From: Pseudomonadota bacterium | Lineage (GTDB): Bacteria > Desulfobacterota > Desulfobulbia > Desulfobulbales > JAHJIY01 | Reading direction: 5' to 3' | DNA length: 64,000 nucleotides | Assembly (NCBI GenBank): GCA_018823175.1 | Contig: JAHJIY010000065.1 | Span: 1 to 64,000, forward strand | Shown: piece by piece, positions 17,312-25,426 of the stretch | Layout of the letters: each line of letters opens with the position of its first letter | How positions within the stretch are numbered: the first letter of the stretch is position 1 | Program-made: the position numbers and the translations under genes | The notes under the pieces: model-generated | What the model saw: the letters and a program-made list of their open reading frames with translations, nothing else | Told to the model about the DNA's origin: nothing | The model's database searches: none

Positions 17312-17710
17312 TTATATAGTTTTTTTCTCGATCAGAAAATCCGCCAGCTCCTTGTCTATTTTCATGATGTGTTTCATCACCCATTTACTGAGTTTCATCA
17401 TCAGTTCTTTGGGGGATTTGGCGTCTTCGTAAATGCAGTTTGATTTGAACTGCCGGTAATCGTCGATGAAAATCTTATGTTCCTTCAGGTGTTCAAGCAT
17501 CTTGGGGTAGTTGTGCTGCTTCATGTATTGTGCCTCAAGGGCAAAATGCTCTTTGATGTATCTTTCCAGAAAGTGCATGGTTTCATAAAACTCGATTTTT
17601 TCCATTCCTTTTTCTTTGGCGTTGGCCATGGTTTCAATATGATTAATGAGTTGTTCGTGCTGAAAATCCTGCCACAAAATGCCGAGGCGGTATTTTTTTT
17701 CCCAGGTCAT
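17312..17710 (-). CDS. Bacteriohemerythrin
   Basis: The 132-residue single-domain protein has the complete ligand set: His18 (DFQHEQL), His55-x3-Glu59 (EHFALE), His74-x3-His78 (EHLKEH) and His114-x4-Asp119 (HIMKID). It is soluble and probably binds O2 at a diiron site. It differs clearly from the copies at 10722 and 18016, so this is not a recent tandem duplication. It is transcribed alone, ending at the hairpin 17125-17168, with a MITE-like element just upstream. Confidence 0.9.
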   Translation of the reverse strand: MTWEKKYRLGILWQDFQHEQLINHIETMANAKEKGMEKIEFYETMHFLERYIKEHFALEAQYMKQHNYPKMLEHLKEHKIFIDDYRQFKSNCIYEDAKSPKELMMKLSKWVMKHIMKIDKELADFLIEKKTI

Positions 17711-17828
17711 ATAATTTTACCGTGTAAAGTTTATTGTTAATGTTGTCTGAAGCTCAAGAATAGATCTGGCTCTTCAGGAAGGGTCTAATTCAAAATATTT
17801 AAGCTATAAAACGGGGTCGCAGGTTAAA

Positions 17829-17973
17829 TAGTTTCCATCCAGAAACGGTCTTTTTCGTGAATTTCTGCGTCAAACCGCACAGTTGCTTGTGCGGCGTACC
17901 CATGTACGCCTCCGCGTAACGGTTTGTTTTCCTTGACCTTCTCGAAAAATCCTCGTTTTCGAATTGGAAACTA
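17829..17973. mobile_element. MITE-like element with tagtttcca ends
   Basis: The ends tagtttcca (17829-17837) and tggaaacta (17965-17973) are perfect inverted repeats, extended outward to about 13 of 15 matches. The inside has a GC hairpin-rich core (cgcacagttgcttgtgcg and gtacccatgtac). No reading frame is useful. It lies in the 305-bp gap between two hemerythrin genes and has an architecture like the element at 14118-14262, though the sequence differs. Confidence 0.65.
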
Positions 17974-18015
17974 AATAACTAAAATAAAAAAACCTGGCCT
18001 TTGCTGATTTGAAGG

Positions 18016-18420
18016 TTATTCACTCCTGTTTTTGTTGATGAATATGCCCATGATCCGATCTTTGTCTCTGGTATGACCGACAAACCATTCAATCAGAAAA
18101 TAGAGTAGTTCGGAAATATCATTTTCCGTTTTCACTTGTTCCATCATGGTTTTAAGTTTTGCATTAATCAATTTATGTTCTGTTTTTTGATCTTCGTATT
18201 TTGGGTAGGAGTAAAGTTCCATGAGCATTTCTTCACTCTTGAAATGGAATTGCGCATATTTTTTTAATTCACGCAGGGTCTTTTTTAATTCCGGAGAGGA
18301 CGCTTCCTGGTCCTTCAGGCTAAAGACCTGCCGCATAATTTTTAATAACATTTTATGCTGGACATCAATCTCTTCAACGCCGATCAGATAATGATCATTC
18401 CACTCGAGGTCTATTTCCAC
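18016..18420 (-). CDS. Bacteriohemerythrin with one diiron ligand replaced (His to Gln)
   Basis: The 134-residue hemerythrin has His22 (IDVQHKML), His59-x3-Glu63 (FHFKSE), His82 and His116-x4-Asp121 (HTRDKD). The first His of the usual His-x3-His pair is Gln78 (QKTEH). The codon is CAA, one base from His. The site could still hold two irons with a changed coordination or open site, or bind a different metal. A ribosome site (GGAGTAAAC) precedes the ATG. It is transcribed in the same direction as the hemerythrin at 17312 but is separated from it by a MITE-like element. Confidence 0.88.
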   Translation of the reverse strand: MEIDLEWNDHYLIGVEEIDVQHKMLLKIMRQVFSLKDQEASSPELKKTLRELKKYAQFHFKSEEMLMELYSYPKYEDQKTEHKLINAKLKTMMEQVKTENDISELLYFLIEWFVGHTRDKDRIMGIFINKNRSE

Positions 18421-18546
18421 CGTTTACTCCTCCATTGCTGTTTATTCCAGCTGAAATGAAACAGTTCATTTTTTAGTCTGCTCTAATCTCTTAATGTCAT
18501 ACTATATAACAGGATCAACCGGCAAGCATCCCTTGCCCGGAATTTT

Positions 18547-18738
18547 TTGAACATGCAAAGCGAAACGCACCCCAAGGGCACTTCCTTCGAGGCGCATTCC
18601 CCGCAGTTCGATGTCTCATACTGTTCGCTATCTGCTGCGGGGTTAGTGAGCGAATCTAATGAAAGAATCCTTCCATCCGGAGATTCCCCGTGGCTCGAAG
18701 TCGCACTTCGTTTGCTTATCTGCCGCGGGGAGCTTCAA
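18547..18738 (+). repeat. 'ttgaacatgcaaag...gagcttcaa' repeat, copy B (192 bp)
   Basis: The longest of three related copies. Between the shared ends it holds two hairpins with closely similar stems: ccccgcag...ctgcgggg (about 18599-18642) and ccccgtgg...ccgcgggg (about 18688-18730). It fills much of the 389-bp gap upstream of the hemerythrin at 18016 and downstream of the reductase-like gene. No protein coding is apparent. A small palindrome (ggagattaatctcc, about 18791) follows it. Confidence 0.75.
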
Positions 18739-18809
18739 TCGGAGGTTCAGGGCAATTAGTAAACTTGTTAAATGTGACAAGCGCAGGTCAACGGAGATTA
18801 ATCTCCTTG

Positions 18810-19454
18810 TTATTCAGCGGTCTGGAGATAATTTTGTAGTTCCACCAGTGGTGTTCTGCGCATCAAACGGCCGCTCCTTTCCATCTTTCGGGCCTTTTCC
18901 TTGTAAAAAGCCAGACAACGGTTAAGCAGCTTTAAGACCTCTTCATCGTTTAATTTTTCTCCGATCATATCGCCGATCCGGGGAGCCCCGCCACCGTTGC
19001 CGCCGAAAACCAGGCTCCAGCCCTTGGTGGTCCCGAAGATCCCGATATCGCGGAGATAGCTCTCGCAGCAGTTGAACTGGCAGCCGGAAATACCGACCTT
19101 GGTTTTGGCCGGCAGCGGCAGGGTCATAAATGATTCTTCGATTTTTCTGCCGAGGGTAAGGGAATCCTGCCGGCCGTACTTGCACCAGGCAAGCCCTGGA
19201 CAGGCCTGGATATAGTGGATGCCCACCGGTTTTTGCGGACCGGTGGGTTGACCCAGCTCCCGCCAGATCTCTGCGGCGGTCTCCGGCGAATGGCCGGCGA
19301 TGGCCAGACGCTGGGCGCCGGTAATCTTCAGAAAGGGGATCGCATGACGGCGGGCGGCGGCGGCTATTTCTTCCAGGTAGTCGGGAGTGATCAGGCCCAT
19401 TTTGGGGCCGGGCAGCACATTATAGGTTTTGTGGTCGGTGGGAAGGGCGGTCAT
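18810..19454 (-). CDS. Small sulfite/nitrite reductase-like siroheme protein
   Basis: The 214-residue protein consists of one sulfite/nitrite reductase unit. It has the two-part cluster motif for siroheme-[4Fe-4S]: Cys85-x5-Cys91 (CPGLAWCKYG) and Cys125-x3-Cys129 (ISGCQFNCC). Full-length reductases are twice this size. It matches the short 'assimilatory-type, low-spin sulfite reductase' of Desulfovibrio and NirB-related small proteins. Sulfite or nitrite reduction is possible, but the physiological role is not established. Cytoplasmic, with no signal. A CAGGTGA site precedes the ATG. It appears monocistronic. Confidence 0.85.
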   Translation of the reverse strand: MTALPTDHKTYNVLPGPKMGLITPDYLEEIAAAARRHAIPFLKITGAQRLAIAGHSPETAAEIWRELGQPTGPQKPVGIHYIQACPGLAWCKYGRQDSLTLGRKIEESFMTLPLPAKTKVGISGCQFNCCESYLRDIGIFGTTKGWSLVFGGNGGGAPRIGDMIGEKLNDEEVLKLLNRCLAFYKEKARKMERSGRLMRRTPLVELQNYLQTAE

Positions 19455-19609
19455 GATATCACCTGTTGAGAGATATGGTTGATCTACTGTTTAATATTAC
19501 CATATTACAACTCTAATGCTTAAACCTTGATTCAGATCAATTCGGGATAAATTTCATGATTTTGGACGGGGCAAGGAATCGGGCTGGAAGGTAGATTCGG
19601 GATGGGTTT

Positions 19610-20446
19610 TTAATTGTTGCGCCATAAATGGTGGAGCAGGGGGCCGTTGCCATGACCGATCTGGTGCTGGCTACTGTTTTTCAGAAGAAAATCGATAAAT
19701 TGTACGGCCTGGTGGAAGGCCTGCTGGTAATCGCCGGTCAGCAGATGCCAGGCTCCAAAGGCAGAGGCCATAGTGCAGCCGGTACCATGGCTGTTTCTGG
19801 TGGTAATTCTGGGATGGACCGCCTGGTTGATCAGGATTGCCGGACCGTTTTGCTCTCTGGTTAACAGATAGTCGGTTACCTGGTTATCTTTTTCGTTGAG
19901 GTGGCCGCCCTTCAGGACCAGGGCATTAAGATTTTTGTATTCATTTAGTAAAGAGTGGGCCGCGGTCAGGGCTTCTTCTGAATTGTTGCAGGGCAGGCCG
20001 GTGATGGTTTGCAGTTCGTCTCGGTTCGGGGTGAGAACGGTGGCTCGGCCGACCAGATGTTTTTTGAATTCGCCCAGGTCATCAGGGGCCAAAAGAGCAG
20101 GGCCGAGACTGGCTTTTAAGACCGGATCGCAGATCAGCTCGCCGGTGAAGTCTGTCAGGGTATCGGCAATGGCTTTGGCGATTCGACCGGTGCCGATCAT
20201 CCCGATTTTAATGTGGGTGACCTGCATGTCCGTCAGCACTGCTTTGATTTGTTGGCTGACAAAATCTACTTCCACCGGCAGAAAAGTTGAGACTCCGTTG
20301 GTATTTTGTGCGGTCAGGCAGGTTATGGCGCCGCCGCCGTAGACCCCGATCGCGGCAAAGGTCTTGAGGTCGGCCTGGATGCCGGCCCCGCCGGAAGGAT
20401 CGGAGCCGGCGATGGATAGAATTACTTTCGTCTCAGGCGCGCTCAT
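19610..20446 (-). CDS. thiD: Hydroxymethylpyrimidine/phosphomethylpyrimidine kinase
   Basis: The 278-residue protein from ATG 20446 matches Thi[21 protein letters not shown] at the start, GVYG, KIGMI, DPVLKAS, TPNRDEL, VLKGGH and the ribokinase-type end signature ([12 protein letters not shown]). It phosphorylates HMP and HMP-P in thiamine synthesis. The reading frame is open further upstream to 20653, but that extension runs through the MITE-like repeat and has no conservation, so I reject it. AGGAAAA lies 8 bases before the chosen ATG. No thiamine riboswitch was seen upstream. Confidence 0.93.
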   Translation of the reverse strand: MSAPETKVILSIAGSDPSGGAGIQADLKTFAAIGVYGGGAITCLTAQNTNGVSTFLPVEVDFVSQQIKAVLTDMQVTHIKIGMIGTGRIAKAIADTLTDFTGELICDPVLKASLGPALLAPDDLGEFKKHLVGRATVLTPNRDELQTITGLPCNNSEEALTAAHSLLNEYKNLNALVLKGGHLNEKDNQVTDYLLTREQNGPAILINQAVHPRITTRNSHGTGCTMASAFGAWHLLTGDYQQAFHQAVQFIDFLLKNSSQHQIGHGNGPLLHHLWRNN

Positions 20447-20455
20447 ATAATATTT

Positions 20456-20674
20456 TCCTGAATCTGTGAGCGTTCGAGAACGGCGCAGATGCAAGGCGAC
20501 AACGAAGTTGGTAATACTTAGGTATATCAACGAGTTGTTAACGCAGCAGATGTGCTGTTCTCGAACGCCCCGTAGGGCGGCGGGTGAATTTTTACCCACC
20601 GAAAACCAAACAATTTTTACGCAATTACCGCCACCTAATCTGAAAAACCGCACGAAGCCGTCACGGATTCAGGA
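20456..20674 (+). mobile_element. MITE-like dispersed repeat, copy 2 (complete, ~219 bp)
   Basis: The ends tcctgaatctgtgag and gtcacggattcagga are inverted repeats (13 of 15). The left 140 bp matches the reverse complement of 1-143, including the inner imperfect 23-bp inverted repeat and central hairpin, so several paired positions vary while keeping the stems. It is wedged between thiD and the FKBP isomerase gene, 6 bp from the FKBP stop, and may disturb read-through between them. Confidence 0.8.
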
Positions 20675-20679
20675 TTTGA

Positions 20680-21132
20680 CTAAGCGGCTTCCTGGGGCCC
20701 GATCGACTGTAAGGTTATTTTGTAAGTCAGGGGTTCGCCAGCCAGGGGATGATTGAAATCAACCTTCACTTTATCGCCGGTCAGTTCAAGAATCATGGCC
20801 GGGACTTTGTGGTTTTGGCCGTCTTTTTCAATCGTCAGCCCCAGGACCATGCCCGGTTGGGGGGCAATATTGTCTCCCAGGGAAGCACGAGGAACCGAGA
20901 TGATTAAATCATCTTTTTTCTCGCCGTAGGCGTCTTTGGCTTTGATCTCAACGGTCTTGGTCTGGCCGATCGCCATGCCGATTATTCCTTTTTCAAAGGC
21001 GGACATTACGCTTTCCTGGCCCAGTTGGAAATGAAGAGGACCGGTGTCGTCGGCGGTCTCAAAAACATCGCCGTTTCTAAGCAGTCCTTCGTAGGTGACG
21101 GTTACAAAATCATCTTTTTTGGCTTTTTGCAT
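20680..21132 (-). CDS. FKBP-type peptidyl-prolyl isomerase (SlyD-like)
   Basis: The 150-residue cytosolic protein has the split FKBP domain with an inserted flap domain as in SlyD: VTVTYEGLLRNGDVFETADD, GPLHFQLGQESVMSAFEKGIIGMAIGQ, and the flap DAYGEKKDDLIISVPRASL. It ends FNHPLAGEPLTYKITL, as is typical of the family. It catalyses cis-trans isomerisation of prolyl bonds and acts as a chaperone. Unlike E. coli SlyD there is no His-rich metal-binding tail. The leader contains a long inverted repeat (21160-21216). Confidence 0.93.
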   Translation of the reverse strand: MQKAKKDDFVTVTYEGLLRNGDVFETADDTGPLHFQLGQESVMSAFEKGIIGMAIGQTKTVEIKAKDAYGEKKDDLIISVPRASLGDNIAPQPGMVLGLTIEKDGQNHKVPAMILELTGDKVKVDFNHPLAGEPLTYKITLQSIGPQEAA

Positions 21133-21159
21133 GTGGTGCTTCTCCTGATCAAAAGTAGG

Positions 21160-21216
21160 CTTGGCAAGATTACGAAAGACCCTGATCTTATCCTGGTCCG
21201 GATGATTCTTGCCAAG
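21160..21216 (-). other. Structured 5' leader of the FKBP gene (long inverted repeat)
   Basis: CTTGGCAAGA (21160-21169) and TCTTGCCAAG (21207-21216) are perfect 10-bp inverted arms. Inside them a second small stem (gacc / ggtc) can form. The structure lies 28 bp upstream of the FKBP start codon on the minus strand, after the small membrane protein gene. It could be a terminator-like or regulatory leader; it matches no riboswitch I know. Confidence 0.4.
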
Positions 21217-21297
21217 CGGCAGAGGTGTTTTGTTAGTTGCCCTGAATTACCGGGTGGCTCAAATGTAATATCTACCAGGCGTCAGGTCAAGGGCGGC

Positions 21298-21504
21298 TTA
21301 CTTGCTCGCCTTGATTAGCAGGAGAATGAGCGGTATAAGATGAAAAAAAAGGTCAAAGATATCGATCGGCCTTTTAAGCAGGCCGTTTTTCAGCATAATT
21401 ATTTTTTCAAGGGCGTGCGGCATGGGGTGAAATGGAGCAAGCAGCATGAAAATTGCCACCACAATGAGGACCGGGTAAGGAATCTGGTCAAGAAAGTCAA
21501 ACAT
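21298..21504 (-). CDS. Conserved small inner-membrane protein
   Basis: The 68-residue protein has two hydrophobic helices (about 11-24 and 51-65) linked by a loop with PHPMPHALEKIIMLKNG and RPIDIFDLFFH. As I recall it, the pattern 'aPF.PePH..EKl.ML..G.l.RPiDIfDL..H..PL.LL' recurs in small proteins of this bacterial group. They are sometimes labelled as transporter-related, but without firm evidence. Ribosome-site quality is moderate. It may share a transcript with the FKBP gene, although the hairpin leader between them argues for control. Confidence 0.65.
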   Translation of the reverse strand: MFDFLDQIPYPVLIVVAIFMLLAPFHPMPHALEKIIMLKNGLLKRPIDIFDLFFHLIPLILLLIKASK

Positions 21505-21616
21505 GATTTAGCCTGTGTTTTTAAAGGTTTTGGTTATTAGCCGATGCCTACTCTGCCTCCTCTTGGAAAAGGAAGCAATTATAATCTCACGGCCGCTATT
21601 TTATCTGGTTGTTAAG

Positions 21617-23041
21617 TTATTTGATTTTCCGTAAGTTTTCAGCTTTTTCTTTGAGCTGACTGGTCAAGGATGCAACCGTAGAGTTTTTACCCTTGAAAAT
21701 GTCCGGTTTGGTGAGGGGTGAGGTCTCGGAGGATTGTTCCTCGACCGGGAAAGTGCTGATGTAATTTTCGATTTGGGAGCCATACGTGGCCAGGGTTTTT
21801 TTGCTCAGCCTTAAAAGTCCGTTGTAGGGGAAAGGCTTGTTGTATCCCTCAAGAACAGAATTAATAAATGTTTTCAGGGTCTGGAGATCGGCTTCGCTGT
21901 TGCCGTAATAAATGGGACAGGAAACAAGTAATTCCTGCATCTTCTCTTCTATTTCATTGGAGCTGATCAGGCGGCCGCCGCTCAGCAATGAGGAGAGCAG
22001 CAGGCGGATAATTCGCAAGATTCCTTTTGGGCCATGGAAATAAATGGCCGCCATCAGTGCGCTGATTTTTGCCGGGTTCAGGGGGGAGTCGGGTCGGATG
22101 ATCCGGGCTCGCAGCTCTTCCAGAAGACGGTGTTTTATGATCTGGCAAAATATATTAAGGTCTTGGATCAGGGGTGGAGCGAGATTGAAATCCTTTGCCA
22201 GCTGACTTTTGGCGGCAAAATCCATTATCATTTCGCCTAAAGGTCTGATCTGCTTGTGTGTGTGGTTCAGTAAGGAGGGTAAAGGTTCATTTTTCAGGGA
22301 TGAAATGGTTTGTTTTAATTTCTTGATTTTATCGAGTTCCTGCTCAAATTTGTGGGCATGTCGATCGATTAAATTTTTAATGTCATTGGCCGCGCTGATT
22401 GCGATCTCGCTGTAATGGGCAATCATTTGTTTGGCCGGTCCCGGCAAACCTGAAGTGTCCAGGTTGTTTAAGGTTGTGATGATCTGATTTGCCTCGATGA
22501 AATATTGATGAATACCTGGTTGATCGCTTGATTCTTCGCGGTCGGTTGTTACCAGAAAGAACAGGCGTAGTCCCTCATCGAATTTCTTTTCCTGGGAACT
22601 GGTGCTGAACCTGGCTAAGGGGAGTAAGGTTTGGAGCGTCAGTTTCTTTCGGATAATCGCCTCTGCCGCAATGAATTTGGCGCATGATTTTTGTAGATTT
22701 GTAATCTGCCGGTTCAGTTCCGCACATTCTTTTGATATTCTCAGGCTTTCCGATTCCGCCTTGACCTGATTGACTGATTTGTGGTCGATGGCGGCGAGGA
22801 GTTCTTTTATGGCGTTGTCCTGTGCGGTAATCTGGCGGGCAAAGCTGGTGACCATTGCGAGGTCTTTTTGGGTAATTTTTAGTTCGGTCGGCAGTTCGAG
22901 TGACTCGAGCATTGAACCGTAAGCGTCAAGATTGACCTTTTGCCACTGACTGATTTCCGGCCGATTAAGTTTGTCCAGGTTGAGCCGGCAAGCATTCAGG
23001 GTGTGGGTCGCATTTTCCAGGTTGTCTTTTACCGGCTTCAT
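21617..23041 (-). CDS. Unknown helical protein
   Basis: The 474-residue protein is predominantly alpha-helical with heptad-like stretches (about 85-125 and 225-260). It has no signal peptide, only weak hydrophobic stretches (about 335-350), and no motif I recognise. Composition is rich in Lys, Glu, Leu and Ser. The C-terminal 45 residues look disordered. It could be a coiled-coil scaffold. It is divergent from hisI, and the shared upstream region contains an 8-bp inverted repeat. No function can be assigned. Confidence 0.7.
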   Translation of the reverse strand: MKPVKDNLENATHTLNACRLNLDKLNRPEISQWQKVNLDAYGSMLESLELPTELKITQKDLAMVTSFARQITAQDNAIKELLAAIDHKSVNQVKAESESLRISKECAELNRQITNLQKSCAKFIAAEAIIRKKLTLQTLLPLARFSTSSQEKKFDEGLRLFFLVTTDREESSDQPGIHQYFIEANQIITTLNNLDTSGLPGPAKQMIAHYSEIAISAANDIKNLIDRHAHKFEQELDKIKKLKQTISSLKNEPLPSLLNHTHKQIRPLGEMIMDFAAKSQLAKDFNLAPPLIQDLNIFCQIIKHRLLEELRARIIRPDSPLNPAKISALMAAIYFHGPKGILRIIRLLLSSLLSGGRLISSNEIEEKMQELLVSCPIYYGNSEADLQTLKTFINSVLEGYNKPFPYNGLLRLSKKTLATYGSQIENYISTFPVEEQSSETSPLTKPDIFKGKNSTVASLTSQLKEKAENLRKIK

Positions 23042-23160
23042 ATTTATTTCAGGCGCGTGGTTTTGATTTTATCCGGTGTAATTTGGTAATTAATTCTGTT
23101 TCATTGCGGTCAATGCTCTTTACTGATAGTCGTAAGGTGTGTATAGTTGTTGATTTTGCT

Positions 23161-23186
23161 ATTTTACAATAAAAGTTATGTAAAAT
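23161..23186. promoter_or_regulatory. Operator-like inverted repeat ATTTTACA-N10-TGTAAAAT
   Basis: A perfect 8-bp inverted repeat with a 10-bp spacer lies in the divergent promoter region between the unknown gene at 21617 and hisI. It overlaps the first possible ATG of hisI. The form is that of a dimeric regulator site; the regulator is unknown. Confidence 0.4.
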
Positions 23187-23805
23187 GCCATTTATGTTGG
23201 CGGTGGTTAATTTGAGTTTTCAGATGCAACAGGTTTGTGAAAAATACAAAAAAAAGGTTGAGGCGGAAGGCGCGGTTTGTGAGCATCCCACTGAATACTG
23301 CAAGTTCAGAAATTCCTGTATCATCAATTTTATGGGAAGAGAGGCGGCAAGGATCAAGTCCGGCAATTCTGATCTGCAGAAAAAAACCGGACCAGATGAG
23401 TCTTTGACGCTGATCCGGGCCGAGGATAATCTTATGGATAAATTGAGATTTGATAAGGGTGGCGGCTTGCTGCCGGCTATTGCTCAGGATTATAAGACCG
23501 GCGAGGTCTTGATGCTGGCGTATATTAATGAGACGGCTTGGCGCAAGACCCTGGAGACCGGCAAGGCCCATTACTGGAGCCGGTCCCGCAATAAATTGTG
23601 GCTGAAGGGCGAGACCTCCGGCCATGTGCAGATGATTAAGGAGGTCCTGGTTGATTGCGACGAGGACACTGTTATTTATAAAGTTGAGCAGCTGGGAGAT
23701 GCTGCCTGTCATAAAGGCTATAAGAGTTGTTTTTTTAGGCGGGTTGAGCAATCTCTTTTCAAGATTAAAGATAAACCCGTATTTAATCCCGATGAGGTCT
23801 ATTGA
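23185..23805 (+). CDS. hisI: Phosphoribosyl-AMP cyclohydrolase with Cys-rich N-terminal extension
   Basis: Residues about 84-205 are a complete HisI domain, catalysing step three of histidine synthesis (PR-AMP to ProFAR). It has [19 protein letters not shown], the metal motif DCDEDT and [14 protein letters not shown] with catalytic Cys residues. The first ~80 residues are extra, with four Cys (18, 32, 39, 45) in [15 protein letters not shown], which suggests a metal-binding module. The start is uncertain: ATGs at 23185, 23194 and 23224 are possible, and the first overlaps an operator-like repeat. The stop overlaps the hisG region, so hisI and hisG form one unit. Confidence 0.9.
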   Translation: MPFMLAVVNLSFQMQQVCEKYKKKVEAEGAVCEHPTEYCKFRNSCIINFMGREAARIKSGNSDLQKKTGPDESLTLIRAEDNLMDKLRFDKGGGLLPAIAQDYKTGEVLMLAYINETAWRKTLETGKAHYWSRSRNKLWLKGETSGHVQMIKEVLVDCDEDTVIYKVEQLGDAACHKGYKSCFFRRVEQSLFKIKDKPVFNPDEVY

Positions 23806-23807
23806 TC

Positions 23808-24680
23808 ATGAGTATTTTGAAACTTGGTATTCCCAAGGGTAGTCTGGAAAAGGCCACCATAGAATTGTTTGCCAAATCAGGTTGGCAAATTAAATTGTCT
23901 TCCCGTAATTATTTTCCTGAGGTTGATGACCCGGAGCTGGCCTGTTCTATTTGCCGGCCCCAGGAGATGCCCCGTTATGTTGAGCAGGGAGTGCTTGATG
24001 CCGGGATTACCGGCAAGGATTGGATCCTGGAGAATGGCTCGGATGTTGTGGTGGTTGAGGACCTGATTTATTCCAAGGTAAGCAAAAAACCGACCCGTTG
24101 GGTTATTGCGGTGCCTGGCGATTCGGAGATCAATAAGATTGAAGATCTGGAAGGCAAGAAAATATCAACCGAACTTGTTAATTATACCAAGAGGTTCTTT
24201 GCCGAAAAAAATATCAATGTGGATATTGAGTTCTCCTGGGGCGCCACCGAGGCCAAAGTTGTTTCAAAACTGGCCGACGCGATTGTCGAGGTCACGGAGA
24301 CCGAGAGTACCATCCGGGCCCATGGCTTGAAGATTATTTATGAGCTGATGTCTTCCAATACCCAGTTGATCGCCAATCGGCAGGCCTGGGAGGACCCGTG
24401 GCGGCGGGAGAAAATTGAGAATATCGCGATGCTGTTGCAGAGCGCTTTGCGGGCCGACAAGATTGTCGGGCTTAAAATGAATGTGCCCTATGAAAAGCTC
24501 GATGCCGTGATGAGTATCCTGCCCAGTATGAATGCCCCGACCGTCTCTCATTTGTATCAAAAAGAATGGTACTCCGTGGAGACTGTGATCTCGGAGCATC
24601 AGGTTCGGGATCTCATTCCCTCTCTGCTCAGAGTGGGCGCTGAGGGAATAATCGAATACTCACTTAATAAGGTTATCTAG
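23808..24680 (+). CDS. hisG: ATP phosphoribosyltransferase, long form
   Basis: The 290-residue enzyme starts histidine synthesis by joining ATP and PRPP. It has the N-terminal [16 protein letters not shown], the [15 protein letters not shown] and [17 protein letters not shown] segments, and a C-terminal ACT-like regulatory domain (about residues 215-290) as in the long, histidine-inhibited form that needs no HisZ. ATG 23808, two bases after the hisI stop, follows a GAGG site; an overlapping TTG at 23802 is less likely. EngB starts 3 bp after the stop. Confidence 0.96.
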   Translation: MSILKLGIPKGSLEKATIELFAKSGWQIKLSSRNYFPEVDDPELACSICRPQEMPRYVEQGVLDAGITGKDWILENGSDVVVVEDLIYSKVSKKPTRWVIAVPGDSEINKIEDLEGKKISTELVNYTKRFFAEKNINVDIEFSWGATEAKVVSKLADAIVEVTETESTIRAHGLKIIYELMSSNTQLIANRQAWEDPWRREKIENIAMLLQSALRADKIVGLKMNVPYEKLDAVMSILPSMNAPTVSHLYQKEWYSVETVISEHQVRDLIPSLLRVGAEGIIEYSLNKVI

Positions 24681-24683
24681 CTT

Positions 24684-25298
24684 TTGACTACTCCTGTTGC
24701 GCTTGAAAAGATACTTGCCGCCTCCCATGACATTCACTTTGTGACAAGTGTTTTTAATGTATCGCAGCTTCCCGCTCCGGAGTATCCGGAGATTGCCTTT
24801 GCCGGCCGGTCCAACGTCGGCAAATCCAGTTTGATCAACCGCTTGCTTAACCGGCAGAGTCTGGTCAAGGTCAGTGCCCGGCCGGGCAAGACCCAGAGTC
24901 TTAACTATTTTTTGGTCGGGGAGGCCCTTTATCTGGTCGACCTTCCCGGTTATGGCTATGCCAAAGTCCCCAAGAAAATGCAGGCCGAGTGGCAGGGGTT
25001 GATCAGTGAATATCTGGAGAACAGGGCAACCCTGAGATGCGTGGTTGTTATCGTTGATCTGCGGCATAGTACCAAACCGCAAGACCTTGAGCTGTTGAAC
25101 TGGCTGCGAAGTAAGGATATCCCCTGTCTTCTGGTTTATACCAAGCGGGATAAGCTCAAGGCAAATGAGTGCTCAAGGCAGACCGCCATCCTGGATGCCG
25201 GTTTTGGTGTCACGCCGGCGGAGAGGGTTTTGTTCTCGGCCAAAACCGGGGATGGCAAAGAAAAACTTATCCTTGCACTTGAAAAATATCTCCAATAG
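24684..25298 (+). CDS. engB: Ribosome-biogenesis GTP-binding protein EngB/YihA
   Basis: The 204-residue GTPase has G1 GRSNVGKSSLINRL (about residues 47-60), G2 Thr in GKTQS, G3 DLPGYGYAKVP, G4 TKRDK (about 152) and G5 SAKTG. EngB is essential in many bacteria and assists large-subunit assembly. The N-terminal FVTSVFNVSQLPAPEYPEIAFAG is typical. The start is a TTG three bases after hisG, the only in-frame start that keeps the family's N-terminus intact; no strong ribosome site is seen, consistent with translational coupling to hisG. Confidence 0.93.
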   Translation: MTTPVALEKILAASHDIHFVTSVFNVSQLPAPEYPEIAFAGRSNVGKSSLINRLLNRQSLVKVSARPGKTQSLNYFLVGEALYLVDLPGYGYAKVPKKMQAEWQGLISEYLENRATLRCVVVIVDLRHSTKPQDLELLNWLRSKDIPCLLVYTKRDKLKANECSRQTAILDAGFGVTPAERVLFSAKTGDGKEKLILALEKYLQ

Positions 25299-25426
25299 TA
25301 TTTAATTCAATATTTAAATTGTTTGGTGTCAATATCGCCATGACGATTTTCTTGCCGTTTGTAAAATGTCTGTTATATTTATGCCGGTTAAGGATGATAA
25401 ATGTTGAAATGAGTAAGGAGATCGTT

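Noticed and set aside
20447-20653. 69-residue N-terminal extension of thiD in an open frame
   Set aside because: It runs through the dispersed repeat and has no ThiD-like residues; the family N-terminus begins at ATG 20446 with a ribosome site.
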